From Christensenellaceae bacterium Phil7 (lineage in GTDB: Bacteria > Bacillota > Clostridia > Christensenellales > CAG-138), in NCBI GenBank assembly GCA_001940845.1, contig MSGV01000023.1, positions 272,312 through 336,311 of the forward strand: a DNA stretch of 64,000 nt, given 5' to 3'. Both the position numbers and the translations under genes were made by a program. Shown piece by piece: positions 26,327 through 34,968 of the stretch (position 1 is its first letter; every line of letters begins with the position of its first letter). The notes below the pieces were generated by a model. The model was not told the origin of the DNA. It did not search any database and saw nothing but the letters and a program-made list of their open reading frames with translations.

Positions 26327-27373
26327 ATGGAAAATGTAAAGGTCGCTCTTTGGGGCTTTGGTGCAATGGGCTCCGGAATTGCAAAGGTACTTCTTCGCAA
26401 AACAGGAATCGATATCATCGGTGTTTGTGACATTCATCCCGCCCGTGTCGGCAAGTCCATCTTTGAGCTTCTCGATGTAGAGCGCGGCGATCGCTCCGAT
26501 GTCTGCGTAAACCCCAATATCGAAGAAGTCGTTCGTGACGGCAACTGCGATATCTGTGTTATCGCAACCGATTCCTTCACAAAGAAAGCTTTCTCAAAAA
26601 TTAAGTACGTTGTAGAGCAGAATGTTAATGTTGTATCTACCGCTGAGGAGATGAGCTTCCCCATGGCACAGGAGCCTGAGCTTTCCGCAGAAATGGATAA
26701 GCTCGCAAAGGCACATGGTGTATCAATTCTTGGCACTGGGATCAATCCCGGACTTATGATGGATCTTCTTGCAGTATGTCTGAGCGGCTGCATGACCGAT
26801 GTTGAAAAAGTCACATGCCGCCGTGTCAATAGCCTTTCCCCCTTTGGACCCGCCGTTATGGAGGAGCAGGGCGTTGGTTTGACCGTTGAAGCATTCAACA
26901 AGGGTGTTGAAGATGGAACCCTTGCAGGTCACGTAGGTTTCGCAGAGTCCATCGGTATGATAGCAAAAGCTTTGGGCTGGAATATCGATAGATTCGAACA
27001 GCAAATGTCCCCAATAGTCACAAGCGTTGATAGAAAATCCCCTTATGGTTTTGCAAAAGCAGGAGATGTTGCCGGCGTTAATATGACCGGCCAAGGGTAC
27101 GTTGATGGCAAGGTTAAGATCGATATGATTCATCCTCAACAGATCGAGCCTGAAATGGAAGGCACCCATACCGGAGACTATATCATTATTGAAGGTACTC
27201 CGGAGGTTAATATGAGTATCCGCCCCGAAGTGGATGGCGGTATCGGAACGATTGCAATGGTTGTCAATATGATCCCTCACGTCATCAATGCCCGTCCCGG
27301 ACTTAAGACTATGCTCGATCTTCCCGTTCCTCGTGCGATCATGGGTGATTTCAGAGACTATATTGAAAGATAA
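26327..27373 (+). CDS. ord: 2,4-diaminopentanoate dehydrogenase
   Basis: NAD(P)-dependent enzyme of oxidative ornithine degradation that oxidatively deaminates (2R,4S)-2,4-diaminopentanoate to 2-amino-4-oxopentanoate. The 348-residue protein begins with a Rossmann motif (ALWGFGAMGSGIAKVL) and has the VSTAEEMSFP, GTGINPGLMMDLLA and PEVDGGIGTIAMVVNMIP blocks of this DapB-like family. The assignment is strongly supported by the next genes, which encode the thiolase and aminomutase acting after and before it. The ATG follows AACAGGAGGAAAAT. First gene of a seven-gene ornithine cluster. Confidence 0.93.
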   Translation: MENVKVALWGFGAMGSGIAKVLLRKTGIDIIGVCDIHPARVGKSIFELLDVERGDRSDVCVNPNIEEVVRDGNCDICVIATDSFTKKAFSKIKYVVEQNVNVVSTAEEMSFPMAQEPELSAEMDKLAKAHGVSILGTGINPGLMMDLLAVCLSGCMTDVEKVTCRRVNSLSPFGPAVMEEQGVGLTVEAFNKGVEDGTLAGHVGFAESIGMIAKALGWNIDRFEQQMSPIVTSVDRKSPYGFAKAGDVAGVNMTGQGYVDGKVKIDMIHPQQIEPEMEGTHTGDYIIIEGTPEVNMSIRPEVDGGIGTIAMVVNMIPHVINARPGLKTMLDLPVPRAIMGDFRDYIER

Positions 27374-27382
27374 ATATTAAAT

Positions 27383-27418
27383 TCACGGCCGCATTCCGTA
27401 TCGTATTTGCGGTCGTGA
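27383..27418 (+). terminator. Intra-operon hairpin between ord and ortA
   Basis: TCACGGCCGCA (27383-27393) pairs with TGCGGTCGTGA (27408-27418), one G-U pair, followed by GCTGATTTTTAAG. May act as a partial terminator setting ord versus ort/ora levels. Confidence 0.55.
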
Positions 27419-27449
27419 GCTGATTTTTAAGAAGGATTGGTAATTTATC

Positions 27450-27749
27450 ATGGCTAAGAAAGGTGATTGGGTTCAGATTCATAATATAGTTCTGAAGCCT
27501 GAAGAACGTTCGGATGCATTGCCTGAAGATACAAAAAAACATCCGCTGGAAATGTGGGTCAAGGGTTATCTTCAGTCCGATGCCGAAATTGGTGATGAGG
27601 TTGAAGTCATCACTCGTACAGGTCGGTGCGCAAGCGGTAAACTTGTAAACGAAGCCCCTTATTTTGAGCATAACTTCGGCTTCCTCATTCCCGAAGTGCT
27701 GAAGATCGGTGATATGGTGCGCGAAATTACCTTCGGAGGTGACGATTGA
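27450..27749 (+). CDS. ortA: 2-amino-4-oxopentanoate thiolase alpha subunit
   Basis: Small subunit (99 residues) of the PLP-dependent thiolase that cleaves 2-amino-4-oxopentanoate with CoA to D-alanine and acetyl-CoA. The sequence KKGDWVQIHNIVLKPEERSD and the LPEDTKKHPLEMWVKGYL block are typical of OrtA; the protein has a small beta-barrel character. The ATG follows AAGGATTGGTAATTTATC. The TGA stop overlaps the ortB ATG by one base, so the two subunits are translationally coupled. Confidence 0.92.
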   Translation: MAKKGDWVQIHNIVLKPEERSDALPEDTKKHPLEMWVKGYLQSDAEIGDEVEVITRTGRCASGKLVNEAPYFEHNFGFLIPEVLKIGDMVREITFGGDD

Positions 27750-29143
27750 TGGATAATAGCTATGCAGCAATTATGGCAAGGAAGAATGAAATAATCCGCG
27801 CCTCCGTCGGAATGGATTATTCCAGCTTTGAATACGATGGGATCGGCTTCGACTATGAAGCGATGATGGCCGCTACCGGATATACCCTCCCAGAGCTTCA
27901 GCGCGTTCAGTCTTTATTCAGCGTCGGTAATACTCCGCTCATAGAGCTTAAGAATCTAACTACGCTTGCTCGTAAATGCGCTCCTAAAGGTAAGGGCGCA
28001 AGGATTTTCATTAAGGATGAAGCAACAAATCCATCCGGCAGCTTTAAGGCGAGAAGATCCTGCACCAGCGTATATCAGGCAAAAAAATTGGGCTATAAAG
28101 GCGTGGTTACTGCAACGAGCGGCAATTATGGTGCTGCCGTAGCCTGCCATGCCGCCATGGCCGGATTGAAGTGCATAGTAGTTCAGGAATGCTATGACAG
28201 CCGCGGTATCGGGCAGCCCGAGATAATTGAAAAGGCGCGCAAATGCGAAGCCCTCGGTGCAGAAGTCGTCCAGCTGACCGTAGGTCCGGAGCTGTTTTCG
28301 ACCGTGCTCCGTCTTCTTGAGGAAACGGGGTATTTTAATGCTTCGCTCTACACTCCATTCGGCATCGCAGGAGTCGAAACCCTTGGTTATGAGATAGCTC
28401 AGCAGTTCCGTACCAAATATGATCGCGACCCGGATGTCGTTGTATGCACGAATGCGGGCGGCGGAAACCTTACAGGTACTGCAAGAGGGCTACTTAAAGC
28501 AGATTGTCGAGCAAAGGTCATTGGAGCGAGCGTTAACCTTACAGGGCTTCATATGGCAAGCGACGAGCAATTCAATAAGAAGAGCTTCACAACAGGCCAT
28601 ACCGGCTTTGGTGTTCCCTTCTGCGTGAATCCGGATCGTTCCGATGTGCCAAGAAGTGCTGCACGTCCACTGCGCTATATGGATAGATATGTAACCGTAA
28701 CACAGGGCAGCGTTTTCTTCATTACCGAAGCGTTGGCATCCCTGGAAGGGCTTGAAAAGGGGCCTGCCGGAAATACCGCACTCGCAGCAGCATTCCGCAT
28801 TGCCCAGGATCTGGATGAAGATCAATGCATAGTCGTTCAGGAAACAGAATATACCGGTGCAGGCAAGCATATCAATCCGCAGCTATCCTTCGCCAGGCAA
28901 AACGGTATCGATATTCATTTCGGAGATCCAAAGGATGAGATTCCGGGCAAGTCGATCATATTGCCTGCGCATCCATCACTCATTCAGGTTACCGATGTCG
29001 ATCTCGATCGTGTACGCCGTTCCAATATAAAGAATGCAGTTGGAACTCATAAGAATGAGCTTACCGACCAGGATATTCAGTATCTTATCGATGAAACCAA
29101 CAGTAATGAAGAATTTGTTCGCAATGTTATTGCGAATCTATGA
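27749..29143 (+). CDS. ortB: 2-amino-4-oxopentanoate thiolase beta subunit
   Basis: PLP-binding catalytic subunit (464 residues) of the fold-type II family (threonine synthase/tryptophan synthase beta-like). Visible: the PLP-lysine motif NPSGSFKARRS, SGNYGAAVACHAA, the phosphate-binding CTNAGGGNLTGTARG loop and VQETEYTGAGKH. With OrtA it performs the CoA-dependent cleavage producing alanine and acetyl-CoA, the energy-yielding step of the pathway. The start at 27749 lies behind GGAGGTGACGATTG, inside the end of ortA (TGATG). Confidence 0.94.
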   Translation: MDNSYAAIMARKNEIIRASVGMDYSSFEYDGIGFDYEAMMAATGYTLPELQRVQSLFSVGNTPLIELKNLTTLARKCAPKGKGARIFIKDEATNPSGSFKARRSCTSVYQAKKLGYKGVVTATSGNYGAAVACHAAMAGLKCIVVQECYDSRGIGQPEIIEKARKCEALGAEVVQLTVGPELFSTVLRLLEETGYFNASLYTPFGIAGVETLGYEIAQQFRTKYDRDPDVVVCTNAGGGNLTGTARGLLKADCRAKVIGASVNLTGLHMASDEQFNKKSFTTGHTGFGVPFCVNPDRSDVPRSAARPLRYMDRYVTVTQGSVFFITEALASLEGLEKGPAGNTALAAAFRIAQDLDEDQCIVVQETEYTGAGKHINPQLSFARQNGIDIHFGDPKDEIPGKSIILPAHPSLIQVTDVDLDRVRRSNIKNAVGTHKNELTDQDIQYLIDETNSNEEFVRNVIANL

Positions 29144-29171
29144 TCAAATCACAGTAAAGGATTATATGTAA

Positions 29172-29537
29172 ATGAAAAGGAATGATGATTTTCAGGAGCG
29201 GCGCAAGCACCTCGCAGATCTAAGCGACGAACAGCTCGAAGCAAGATTCTGGGAGCTTGCCAATAAGCTGGTTGACCCCTTGCTCGAGATGGGCTATGAA
29301 TACACCTCCCCGGCAGTCGAACGTTCCGTTCTGCTGCGTATGGGATTTTCATCTCTGGAGGCCAAGGCAATCGTTGATGGCTGCATTGAGCATAATCTTA
29401 TTGACCATGGCACAGGCAATGTTATCTATCGCCTTGCAAAAAACAGCAATATGGAAATTCGTGATGCCGGGCTCGAGCTCATTGAGGGCAGGCTTTGGGA
29501 TGAAGCGGAGAGTCTTTTTAATGGAGGAAACCAATGA
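29172..29537 (+). CDS. oraS: D-ornithine 4,5-aminomutase small subunit
   Basis: The 121-residue helical protein has the OraS sequence style: LSDEQLEARFWELANKLVDPLLE and SPAVERSVLLRMGFSSLEAKAI. OraS partners OraE in the adenosylcobalamin- and PLP-dependent conversion of D-ornithine to (2R,4S)-2,4-diaminopentanoate. Length matches the 121-residue Acetoanaerobium sticklandii protein as I recall it. It overlaps the oraE start by 4 bp (ATGA). The ribosome site upstream of its own ATG is weak. Confidence 0.93.
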   Translation: MKRNDDFQERRKHLADLSDEQLEARFWELANKLVDPLLEMGYEYTSPAVERSVLLRMGFSSLEAKAIVDGCIEHNLIDHGTGNVIYRLAKNSNMEIRDAGLELIEGRLWDEAESLFNGGNQ

Positions 29538-31774
29538 TGAGCGAATATAAGCTGAATCCGGATAAGCCCATTGATGTTTCGGAAATACTGAAAGATCTTG
29601 ATAAGTATCGCCCCCGCCGCAGAGGGTGGGTCTGGCGTAAGCCAGTCAAAGATCTCCATATGGGGCCATTTGAGTATCATGATTGCACGGAGCCTCTTGA
29701 GAGAAGCGTTCCTCTTCCTCCTGCACACTATTTCGGTGATATCGATCCGCAGCCCGGTCCTGTCATAACCACAGAGATCGCATCCGGCAGATTTGAAGAT
29801 GATATACGGCGTATGCGCATGGCTGCCTACCACGGAGCCGATCATATTATGGTCATCCGTACCGCAGGGCAAAGCCATTTCGATGGACTCATCGAAGGAA
29901 CTCCGCAGGGCATGGGTGGTGTCCCCATAACCAGGAAACAGGTTCGTGCTCAGCGCAAAGCCCTGGATATGATCGAAGATGAGGTTGGAAGGCCGATAAA
30001 CTATCATAGTTATGTTTCCGGCGTTGCAGGCCCGGATATCGCGGTCATGTTTGCGGAAGAAGGCGTCAATGGTGTCCATCAAGATCCGCAGTACAATGTG
30101 ATCTATAGAAACATAAACATGATCCGCTCCTTCGTAGATGCTTGTGAGAGCAAAAAGCTCATCGCTTGGGCAGGTATGGCGCAAATAGATGGTGCGCATA
30201 ATGCCAATGCAACGGCAAGGGAAGCATGGAAGGTCATGCCGGAGCTCATGGTTCAGCATGGAATCAATGCTATATTCTCGGCTAGAGTTGGTATTCCAAA
30301 GAAAAATATTTGTTTATCAACCGTTCCGCCAACCGCAACGCCCGCGCCCTGCGTATATATGGATCTTCCATATGCGGTTGCACTGCGCGATCTCTTCCAT
30401 GAATACAGGATGCGCGCTCAGATGAACACGAAATATATCGAATCCAGCACCCGCGAAGCTACAGTTACTCACGTCCTCAACATGGTGATCTCCAAGCTTA
30501 CCAGTGCGGATATTCAAAGCACTATAACGCCTGATGAAGGCCGTAATGTACCTTGGCATATCTACAATATTGAGGCCTGCGATACCGCAAAGCAGACCCT
30601 CGTAGGTCTGGATGGTCTCATGGAGATGGTGGAGCTGAAGCAGGATGGTTATCTTCGCGATAAGGCTCGTGAGCTTAAAGAGCGTGCAATCCTCTTTATG
30701 GAAGAGATGCTTGAGCTTGGTGGTTACTTTAATGCCGTTGAAGAGGGCTTCTTTGTTGATAGCGGCATATATCCCGAACGTAATGGTGATGGAATTGCAA
30801 GGAAGGTCGATGCCGGTATCGGTGCCGGTACAATTTTCAAACGCGCTAAGGATTATATGGCTCCCGTCACAGCACACTATGGGTATAATAATGTTGCTCA
30901 ATATGGCGATGAATTTGTTGAAAATCCCTCTGCCCTCATAGGCGGCTGCACCTTGGAATACCCTGAAAAGATAGTTTATATCGATGAACTTGATGAGACC
31001 GATAATGTCAACGTGCGCATGTCCGATGTTAAGGATTTCGTCCCGGGCGGCAAGAAGATTCGTCCTGAAATGGAATGGCTTGCCGATGGTACGGTGATGC
31101 TTACCATGTTCTTCCCTGCCCCCAAGCCCATTGCCGAGGCTGCTGCACTGGAATGTGCAAAACGTATGAATCTAACTGAATGCGAAGTCATCAGCCGCGA
31201 GATCATGTCTCCGCAAGATGGTACGCGCATTGAAGTCAAGGGTAAGGTTCCATTTGAGATAGATGTTGATAAGCTCGTCATTCCTAAGGAGCCCGATGTA
31301 TTATCCGATGATGTGATTCGCGCCGATATTGAACGCCGCCCAATGAAAATTGTGGCAGCAACCGTAGGCGAGGATGAACACTCGGTAGGTCTTCGAGAAA
31401 TCATTGATATCAAGCATGGCGGAATTGAGAAGTATGGAATGGAAGTCCATTATCTTGGCACCTCCTGCCCTCCCGAAAAGCTTGTGAATGCCGCTGTTGA
31501 GCTGAATGCCGATGTCATCATGGCCTCAACTATAATCAGCCACGATGATATTCACTATAAAAACATCTCAAAGATCGATGCAATTGCACGCGAGATGGGT
31601 ATTCGTGATCGTATCATATTCATTGCCGGCGGTACGCAGGTCACCCCTGAGCTCGCTAGGAAAGCCGGTGCGGACGAAGGCTTTGGACGCGGCTCCCGCG
31701 GTGTCCATAATGCAACATTCCTCATCAAGCGCAGATGGGAAATGGAAGAAGCCGAAAGTAAAAAAGGCGAATAA
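29534..31774 (+). CDS. oraE: D-ornithine 4,5-aminomutase large subunit (B12- and PLP-dependent)
   Basis: The 746-residue catalytic subunit has a TIM-barrel N-terminal part with PGPVITTEIASGRFEDDI and a C-terminal cobalamin-binding Rossmann domain. The B12 motif DEHSVG (D614, H616, G619) supplies the lower axial histidine. K627 in DIKHGG corresponds by spacing to the known PLP Schiff-base lysine (K629, eleven residues after H618 in the characterised enzyme, from memory). AdoCbl radical chemistry shifts the amino group from C5 to C4. The start is ATG 29534 or 29537 behind AATGGAGGAAACCA. Confidence 0.95.
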   Translation: MMSEYKLNPDKPIDVSEILKDLDKYRPRRRGWVWRKPVKDLHMGPFEYHDCTEPLERSVPLPPAHYFGDIDPQPGPVITTEIASGRFEDDIRRMRMAAYHGADHIMVIRTAGQSHFDGLIEGTPQGMGGVPITRKQVRAQRKALDMIEDEVGRPINYHSYVSGVAGPDIAVMFAEEGVNGVHQDPQYNVIYRNINMIRSFVDACESKKLIAWAGMAQIDGAHNANATAREAWKVMPELMVQHGINAIFSARVGIPKKNICLSTVPPTATPAPCVYMDLPYAVALRDLFHEYRMRAQMNTKYIESSTREATVTHVLNMVISKLTSADIQSTITPDEGRNVPWHIYNIEACDTAKQTLVGLDGLMEMVELKQDGYLRDKARELKERAILFMEEMLELGGYFNAVEEGFFVDSGIYPERNGDGIARKVDAGIGAGTIFKRAKDYMAPVTAHYGYNNVAQYGDEFVENPSALIGGCTLEYPEKIVYIDELDETDNVNVRMSDVKDFVPGGKKIRPEMEWLADGTVMLTMFFPAPKPIAEAAALECAKRMNLTECEVISREIMSPQDGTRIEVKGKVPFEIDVDKLVIPKEPDVLSDDVIRADIERRPMKIVAATVGEDEHSVGLREIIDIKHGGIEKYGMEVHYLGTSCPPEKLVNAAVELNADVIMASTIISHDDIHYKNISKIDAIAREMGIRDRIIFIAGGTQVTPELARKAGADEGFGRGSRGVHNATFLIKRRWEMEEAESKKGE

Positions 31775-31787
31775 CTAATATGCTGCA

Positions 31788-31814
31788 ATGGGGGCGGTCA
31801 AAAGCTGCCCCCAT
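31788..31814 (+). terminator. GC-rich hairpin between oraE and the glmL-like gene
   Basis: ATGGGGGC (31788-31795) pairs perfectly with GCCCCCAT (31807-31814), 11-nt loop. No U-run follows, and the stem ends about 14 nt before the next start codon. Confidence 0.55.
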
Positions 31815-31828
31815 ATAAATTGAAAAAT

Positions 31829-33205
31829 ATGTTCATTGATATTCTAGTTGCCGAAATCGGCTCAACCACAACGCTTATAAATGCATTTAGCGGAATTGAA
31901 ACAGCCCATCCACGCTTTATCGGGCAGGGACAGGCTCCAACATCCGTGCTTGAGGGGGATGTAAGAATCGGTCTCAACGCTGCGATTGACGATCTGGCGC
32001 ATAGACTCAAGGTGGAAAAAATCGAATATGGCAGGATGTTTGCCACCAGCAGTGCTGCCGGAGGTTTGAGGATGTGCGTTCATGGGCTTGTTTATGATAT
32101 GACCGTGAAGGCCGCACAAGCTGCCGCTCTTGGTGCAGGTGCAATCATCAAGCTTGCTACTGCTGGAAAGCTCAGCGAATATGATATTGCTGATGTAAAA
32201 GCCATAAATCCGAATTTGATACTGTTAGCCGGAGGCACGGATTACGGCGAACGTGAAACCGCCGTTTATAATGCAAAAGCTCTTGTCGATTCCGGTCTGA
32301 AGATGCCTGTGATCTATGCCGGAAATATTCAGAACCGCCGAATTATCGAGGACATCTTCAGCCATTCAGAGATTCCTTTTTATATAACGGAAAATGTTTA
32401 TCCGAAGCTCGATTTGCTGAATATAGAGCCTGCAAGAAAGATCATTCATAAGGTTTTCGAAGAGCATATAGTCAAAGCTGCCGGAATGGAACATATCCGT
32501 GAAATGGTATCGGGCAATATTATACCAACTCCAGGCGCAGTAATGGAGGCCACACAGCTTCTATATAATGATATTGGTGATTTGGCCGTTATTGATATCG
32601 GCGGAGCAACCACCGATGTACACTCTGTAACAGCCGGCTCTGATGAGATTGCGGTGCTCATGACGACGCCCGAACCCTTTGCAAAGCGTACTGTCGAAGG
32701 CGATCTTGGGCTTTATATCAATGCGGGAAATTTAATTTATATGCTCGGTAAGGCTGAGCTTGAAAACGAGCTTAATATCGATATGGATGCAGTCATAAAG
32801 GATTATAAGCCCATTCCGGAGACCCCTGAGCAATTTAAACTCACCGAAAGGCTCTGCCTTGCCGCCGGGCTCACTGCAATTGAACGCCATGCGGGCGCAC
32901 TAAGATACATATATACACCTCGCGGCAGACAAACCATTGCTGAGGGCAAGGATCTATCAAAGCTCAAATACCTTGTCGGAACCGGTGGCGCATTGACCAG
33001 ACTTCCAAACAGAGAAAAGATAATGCGCACCATTGCAGATTGCAACGCCTCGAACGTGATGCTCTATCCCAAGCCCGGGCGGCTTCAGCTGCTTTATGAT
33101 AATGACTATATCTTTGCTTCGCTTGGCGTTCTCAGCAAGGCTTATCCAAAAGCAGCACTTTCATTGCTTAGGCAAAGCATCGGTATGGAGTCCAAAGAAA
33201 ACTGA
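31829..33205 (+). CDS. GlmL/MutL-like ornithine degradation protein (predicted mutase reactivase)
   Basis: ASKHA-fold ATPase-like protein of about 458 residues. An N-terminal phosphate-binding segment (VAEIGSTTTLINAF), ILLAGGTDYGER, and the VIDIGGATTDVHSV motif match the MutL/GlmL family that accompanies glutamate mutase. In ornithine clusters the homologue is thought to reactivate the B12 aminomutase by exchanging inactivated cofactor, which is inference here. Start unclear: ATG 31829 or TTG 31820, neither with a clear ribosome site, directly after a strong hairpin. Confidence 0.88.
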   Translation: MFIDILVAEIGSTTTLINAFSGIETAHPRFIGQGQAPTSVLEGDVRIGLNAAIDDLAHRLKVEKIEYGRMFATSSAAGGLRMCVHGLVYDMTVKAAQAAALGAGAIIKLATAGKLSEYDIADVKAINPNLILLAGGTDYGERETAVYNAKALVDSGLKMPVIYAGNIQNRRIIEDIFSHSEIPFYITENVYPKLDLLNIEPARKIIHKVFEEHIVKAAGMEHIREMVSGNIIPTPGAVMEATQLLYNDIGDLAVIDIGGATTDVHSVTAGSDEIAVLMTTPEPFAKRTVEGDLGLYINAGNLIYMLGKAELENELNIDMDAVIKDYKPIPETPEQFKLTERLCLAAGLTAIERHAGALRYIYTPRGRQTIAEGKDLSKLKYLVGTGGALTRLPNREKIMRTIADCNASNVMLYPKPGRLQLLYDNDYIFASLGVLSKAYPKAALSLLRQSIGMESKEN

Positions 33206-33216
33206 AGGAGATTGCT

Positions 33217-34296
33217 ATGTTTCCCAAACTCATAATTGATATTGATAAATTGGAAGAAAATCTTAATTGGCTTGTAAATTCCTGTCATAAAATCGGTATT
33301 TCCGTAACAGTCGTTACAAAAGTCTTTTGTGCTGATAAGAAGATATGTGCAATGATAGATGCAAGCAAGGCAGATGGTTTTTCTGATTCGAGGATTCAGA
33401 ATCTTGATAGGATCAATACAACAAAACCAAAGCAATTGCTCAGGATACCTATGCAAAGCGAGATCGACGAAGTCGTCCGTTCGGCCGATATAACTATGCA
33501 AAGTTCGCCCGAAACAATTCGTATGTCGGGCGAATCGGCGAGAGTGCAAAATAAACTGCATCGCATCATACTAATGATCGATTTAGGCGATTTGCGCGAG
33601 GGTATATTTAATACTGAGACGGAAAAGCTATTTGAAGCTGCAGATGCTATAATTCATGATGAAAACTTGGAATTCTATGGCGTTGGGGTCAATTTGACCT
33701 GCTATGGCGGCATATTGCCTGATGAACGAAATCTTGGGAAATTGCTTGAAATTGCCGAAATGCTGCGCAAACATTATGATCTCCCGATCCCGGTGGTTTC
33801 CGGAGGAAACTCATCAATGATGACTATGCTCAAAGAAAACCGCATACCCGAGGGAATAAATCAACTCCGGCTCGGCGAATCCTTTGTGCTTGGCAACGAT
33901 ACATCTACTGGACTCCCAATGGATGAACTTCACACTGATTGCTTTATCCTCGAAGCAGAGTTGGTAGAGGTTCAGAATAAACCCAGTAAACCCATCGGCA
34001 CAAGCGGACTCAATGCTTTTGGTGAACACGTTGAATTTGAAGATAGAGGTGAGATGCTGAGAGGTATTTTGGCGATCGGTCGGCAGGATGTTGATCCCGA
34101 TGGACTATCCTGCCTTGATTCAAATGTCGAGATTCTCGGTGCAAGCAGCGATCACTTAATAGTAAATCTCTCAAATGCAAAATACAATGGCAGGGATTAT
34201 AAAGTCGGTGATACAATAAGGTTCATTCCCAGCTATGGTGCTTTGCTTAAGCTTACAACGAGCGAATATGTTTTTAAAGAATATCTGGGAGGTTAA
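33217..34296 (+). CDS. orr: Ornithine racemase (alanine racemase family)
   Basis: PLP-dependent racemase of 359 residues converting L-ornithine to D-ornithine, the substrate of OraSE. The N-terminus FPKLIIDIDKLEENL and the PLP-lysine motif VTKVFCADKK, then the VSGGNSSMM and LRLGESFVLGND blocks fit the YhfX/Orr-like fold-type III subgroup. Its place at the end of the ord-ort-ora cluster is the usual one. The ATG follows GAAGGAGATTGCT, 11 bp after the glmL-like stop; the next gene starts 1 bp after its stop. Confidence 0.9.
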   Translation: MFPKLIIDIDKLEENLNWLVNSCHKIGISVTVVTKVFCADKKICAMIDASKADGFSDSRIQNLDRINTTKPKQLLRIPMQSEIDEVVRSADITMQSSPETIRMSGESARVQNKLHRIILMIDLGDLREGIFNTETEKLFEAADAIIHDENLEFYGVGVNLTCYGGILPDERNLGKLLEIAEMLRKHYDLPIPVVSGGNSSMMTMLKENRIPEGINQLRLGESFVLGNDTSTGLPMDELHTDCFILEAELVEVQNKPSKPIGTSGLNAFGEHVEFEDRGEMLRGILAIGRQDVDPDGLSCLDSNVEILGASSDHLIVNLSNAKYNGRDYKVGDTIRFIPSYGALLKLTTSEYVFKEYLGG

Positions 34297-34297
34297 T

Positions 34298-34621
34298 ATG
34301 GCCGTAATAAGAATCAACGAACTGCTAAAAAAGAGAGGAAAGCAGGAAGTACGTATAATCCAGCAGGCACAGGGAGGTGCCAGGATAAAAGTCCTTATAG
34401 GCACCTGCAATCACTGCATGAAGCTGGCCGAAAATGTTAAAACCGCAATGCTGGAGTTGGGATACCCCAGCAGCGATATGGAGACCATCTCCGATCTGGT
34501 TGCCATAGCAAAGATGGGAATAGTCACAACCCCCGCTCTGATTATTGATGGAAGGCTCTGCTCATGCGGGCAAGTGCTTTCTGTTGATGAAGTAAAGCAG
34601 CTCATCATGAAGCAGAATTGA
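34298..34621 (+). CDS. Small thioredoxin-fold protein with CxxC motif
   Basis: The 107-residue protein shows VLIGTCNHCMKLAENVKTA (a CxxC redox motif near residue 46), a cis-proline segment VTTPALIIDG, and a second cysteine pair in RLCSCGQ. This resembles the thioredoxin_3/'small redox-active disulfide protein' family. The ATG at 34298 follows TCTGGGAGGTTAAT, one base after orr ends, so it is cotranscribed with the ornithine genes. A role protecting or reducing the B12/PLP enzymes is conceivable but not shown. Confidence 0.8.
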   Translation: MAVIRINELLKKRGKQEVRIIQQAQGGARIKVLIGTCNHCMKLAENVKTAMLELGYPSSDMETISDLVAIAKMGIVTTPALIIDGRLCSCGQVLSVDEVKQLIMKQN

Positions 34622-34624
34622 ACC

Positions 34625-34915
34625 ATGGAAAATTCAAAGCAGGGCTTATCCCCTGAGGAGATCGAACGAGAGAAGGTTTTAAAGGCTTTTTTCAGTAATG
34701 GTAAGTTGATGCAATCTCCCGCAAAAATGAGCAAGCGTAATATAGCATATAGAATCATACTTGAAGAATTCGAGTTTGATCGCGATTATACTGAAAAAGA
34801 GCTGAATCAAATCATTAGCGAAATATATGACGATTACTGTGAAGTTCGCCGTCATTTTGTTGATAGTGGATGGATTACTCGCCGCAGTGGAATCTATAAA
34901 CGAGTCCATGAATAA
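34625..34915 (+). CDS. DUF2087 domain protein
   Basis: The 96-residue protein matches the DUF2087 pattern: KVLKAFFSNGKLMQSPAK, KRNIAYRIILEEFEFDRDYTEKELN and the C-terminal VRRHFVDSGWITRRSGIYKR. This domain looks like a winged helix and is often attached to ArsR-type or acetyltransferase domains; here it stands alone. It begins 3 bp after the thioredoxin-like gene and ends the ornithine transcript before a strong hairpin. A regulatory function is possible but unproven. Confidence 0.8.
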   Translation: MENSKQGLSPEEIEREKVLKAFFSNGKLMQSPAKMSKRNIAYRIILEEFEFDRDYTEKELNQIISEIYDDYCEVRRHFVDSGWITRRSGIYKRVHE

Positions 34916-34918
34916 ATC

Positions 34919-34955
34919 AAGGGAGCCCCTAACGTTTTTTTCAGCGGGCTCCCTT
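34919..34955. terminator. Bidirectional terminator at the end of the ornithine operon
   Basis: AAGGGAGCCC (34919-34928) pairs perfectly with GGGCTCCCTT (34946-34955), 17-nt loop containing T7, between convergent genes. Confidence 0.75.
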
Positions 34956-34968
34956 CCTTATATTTGGC

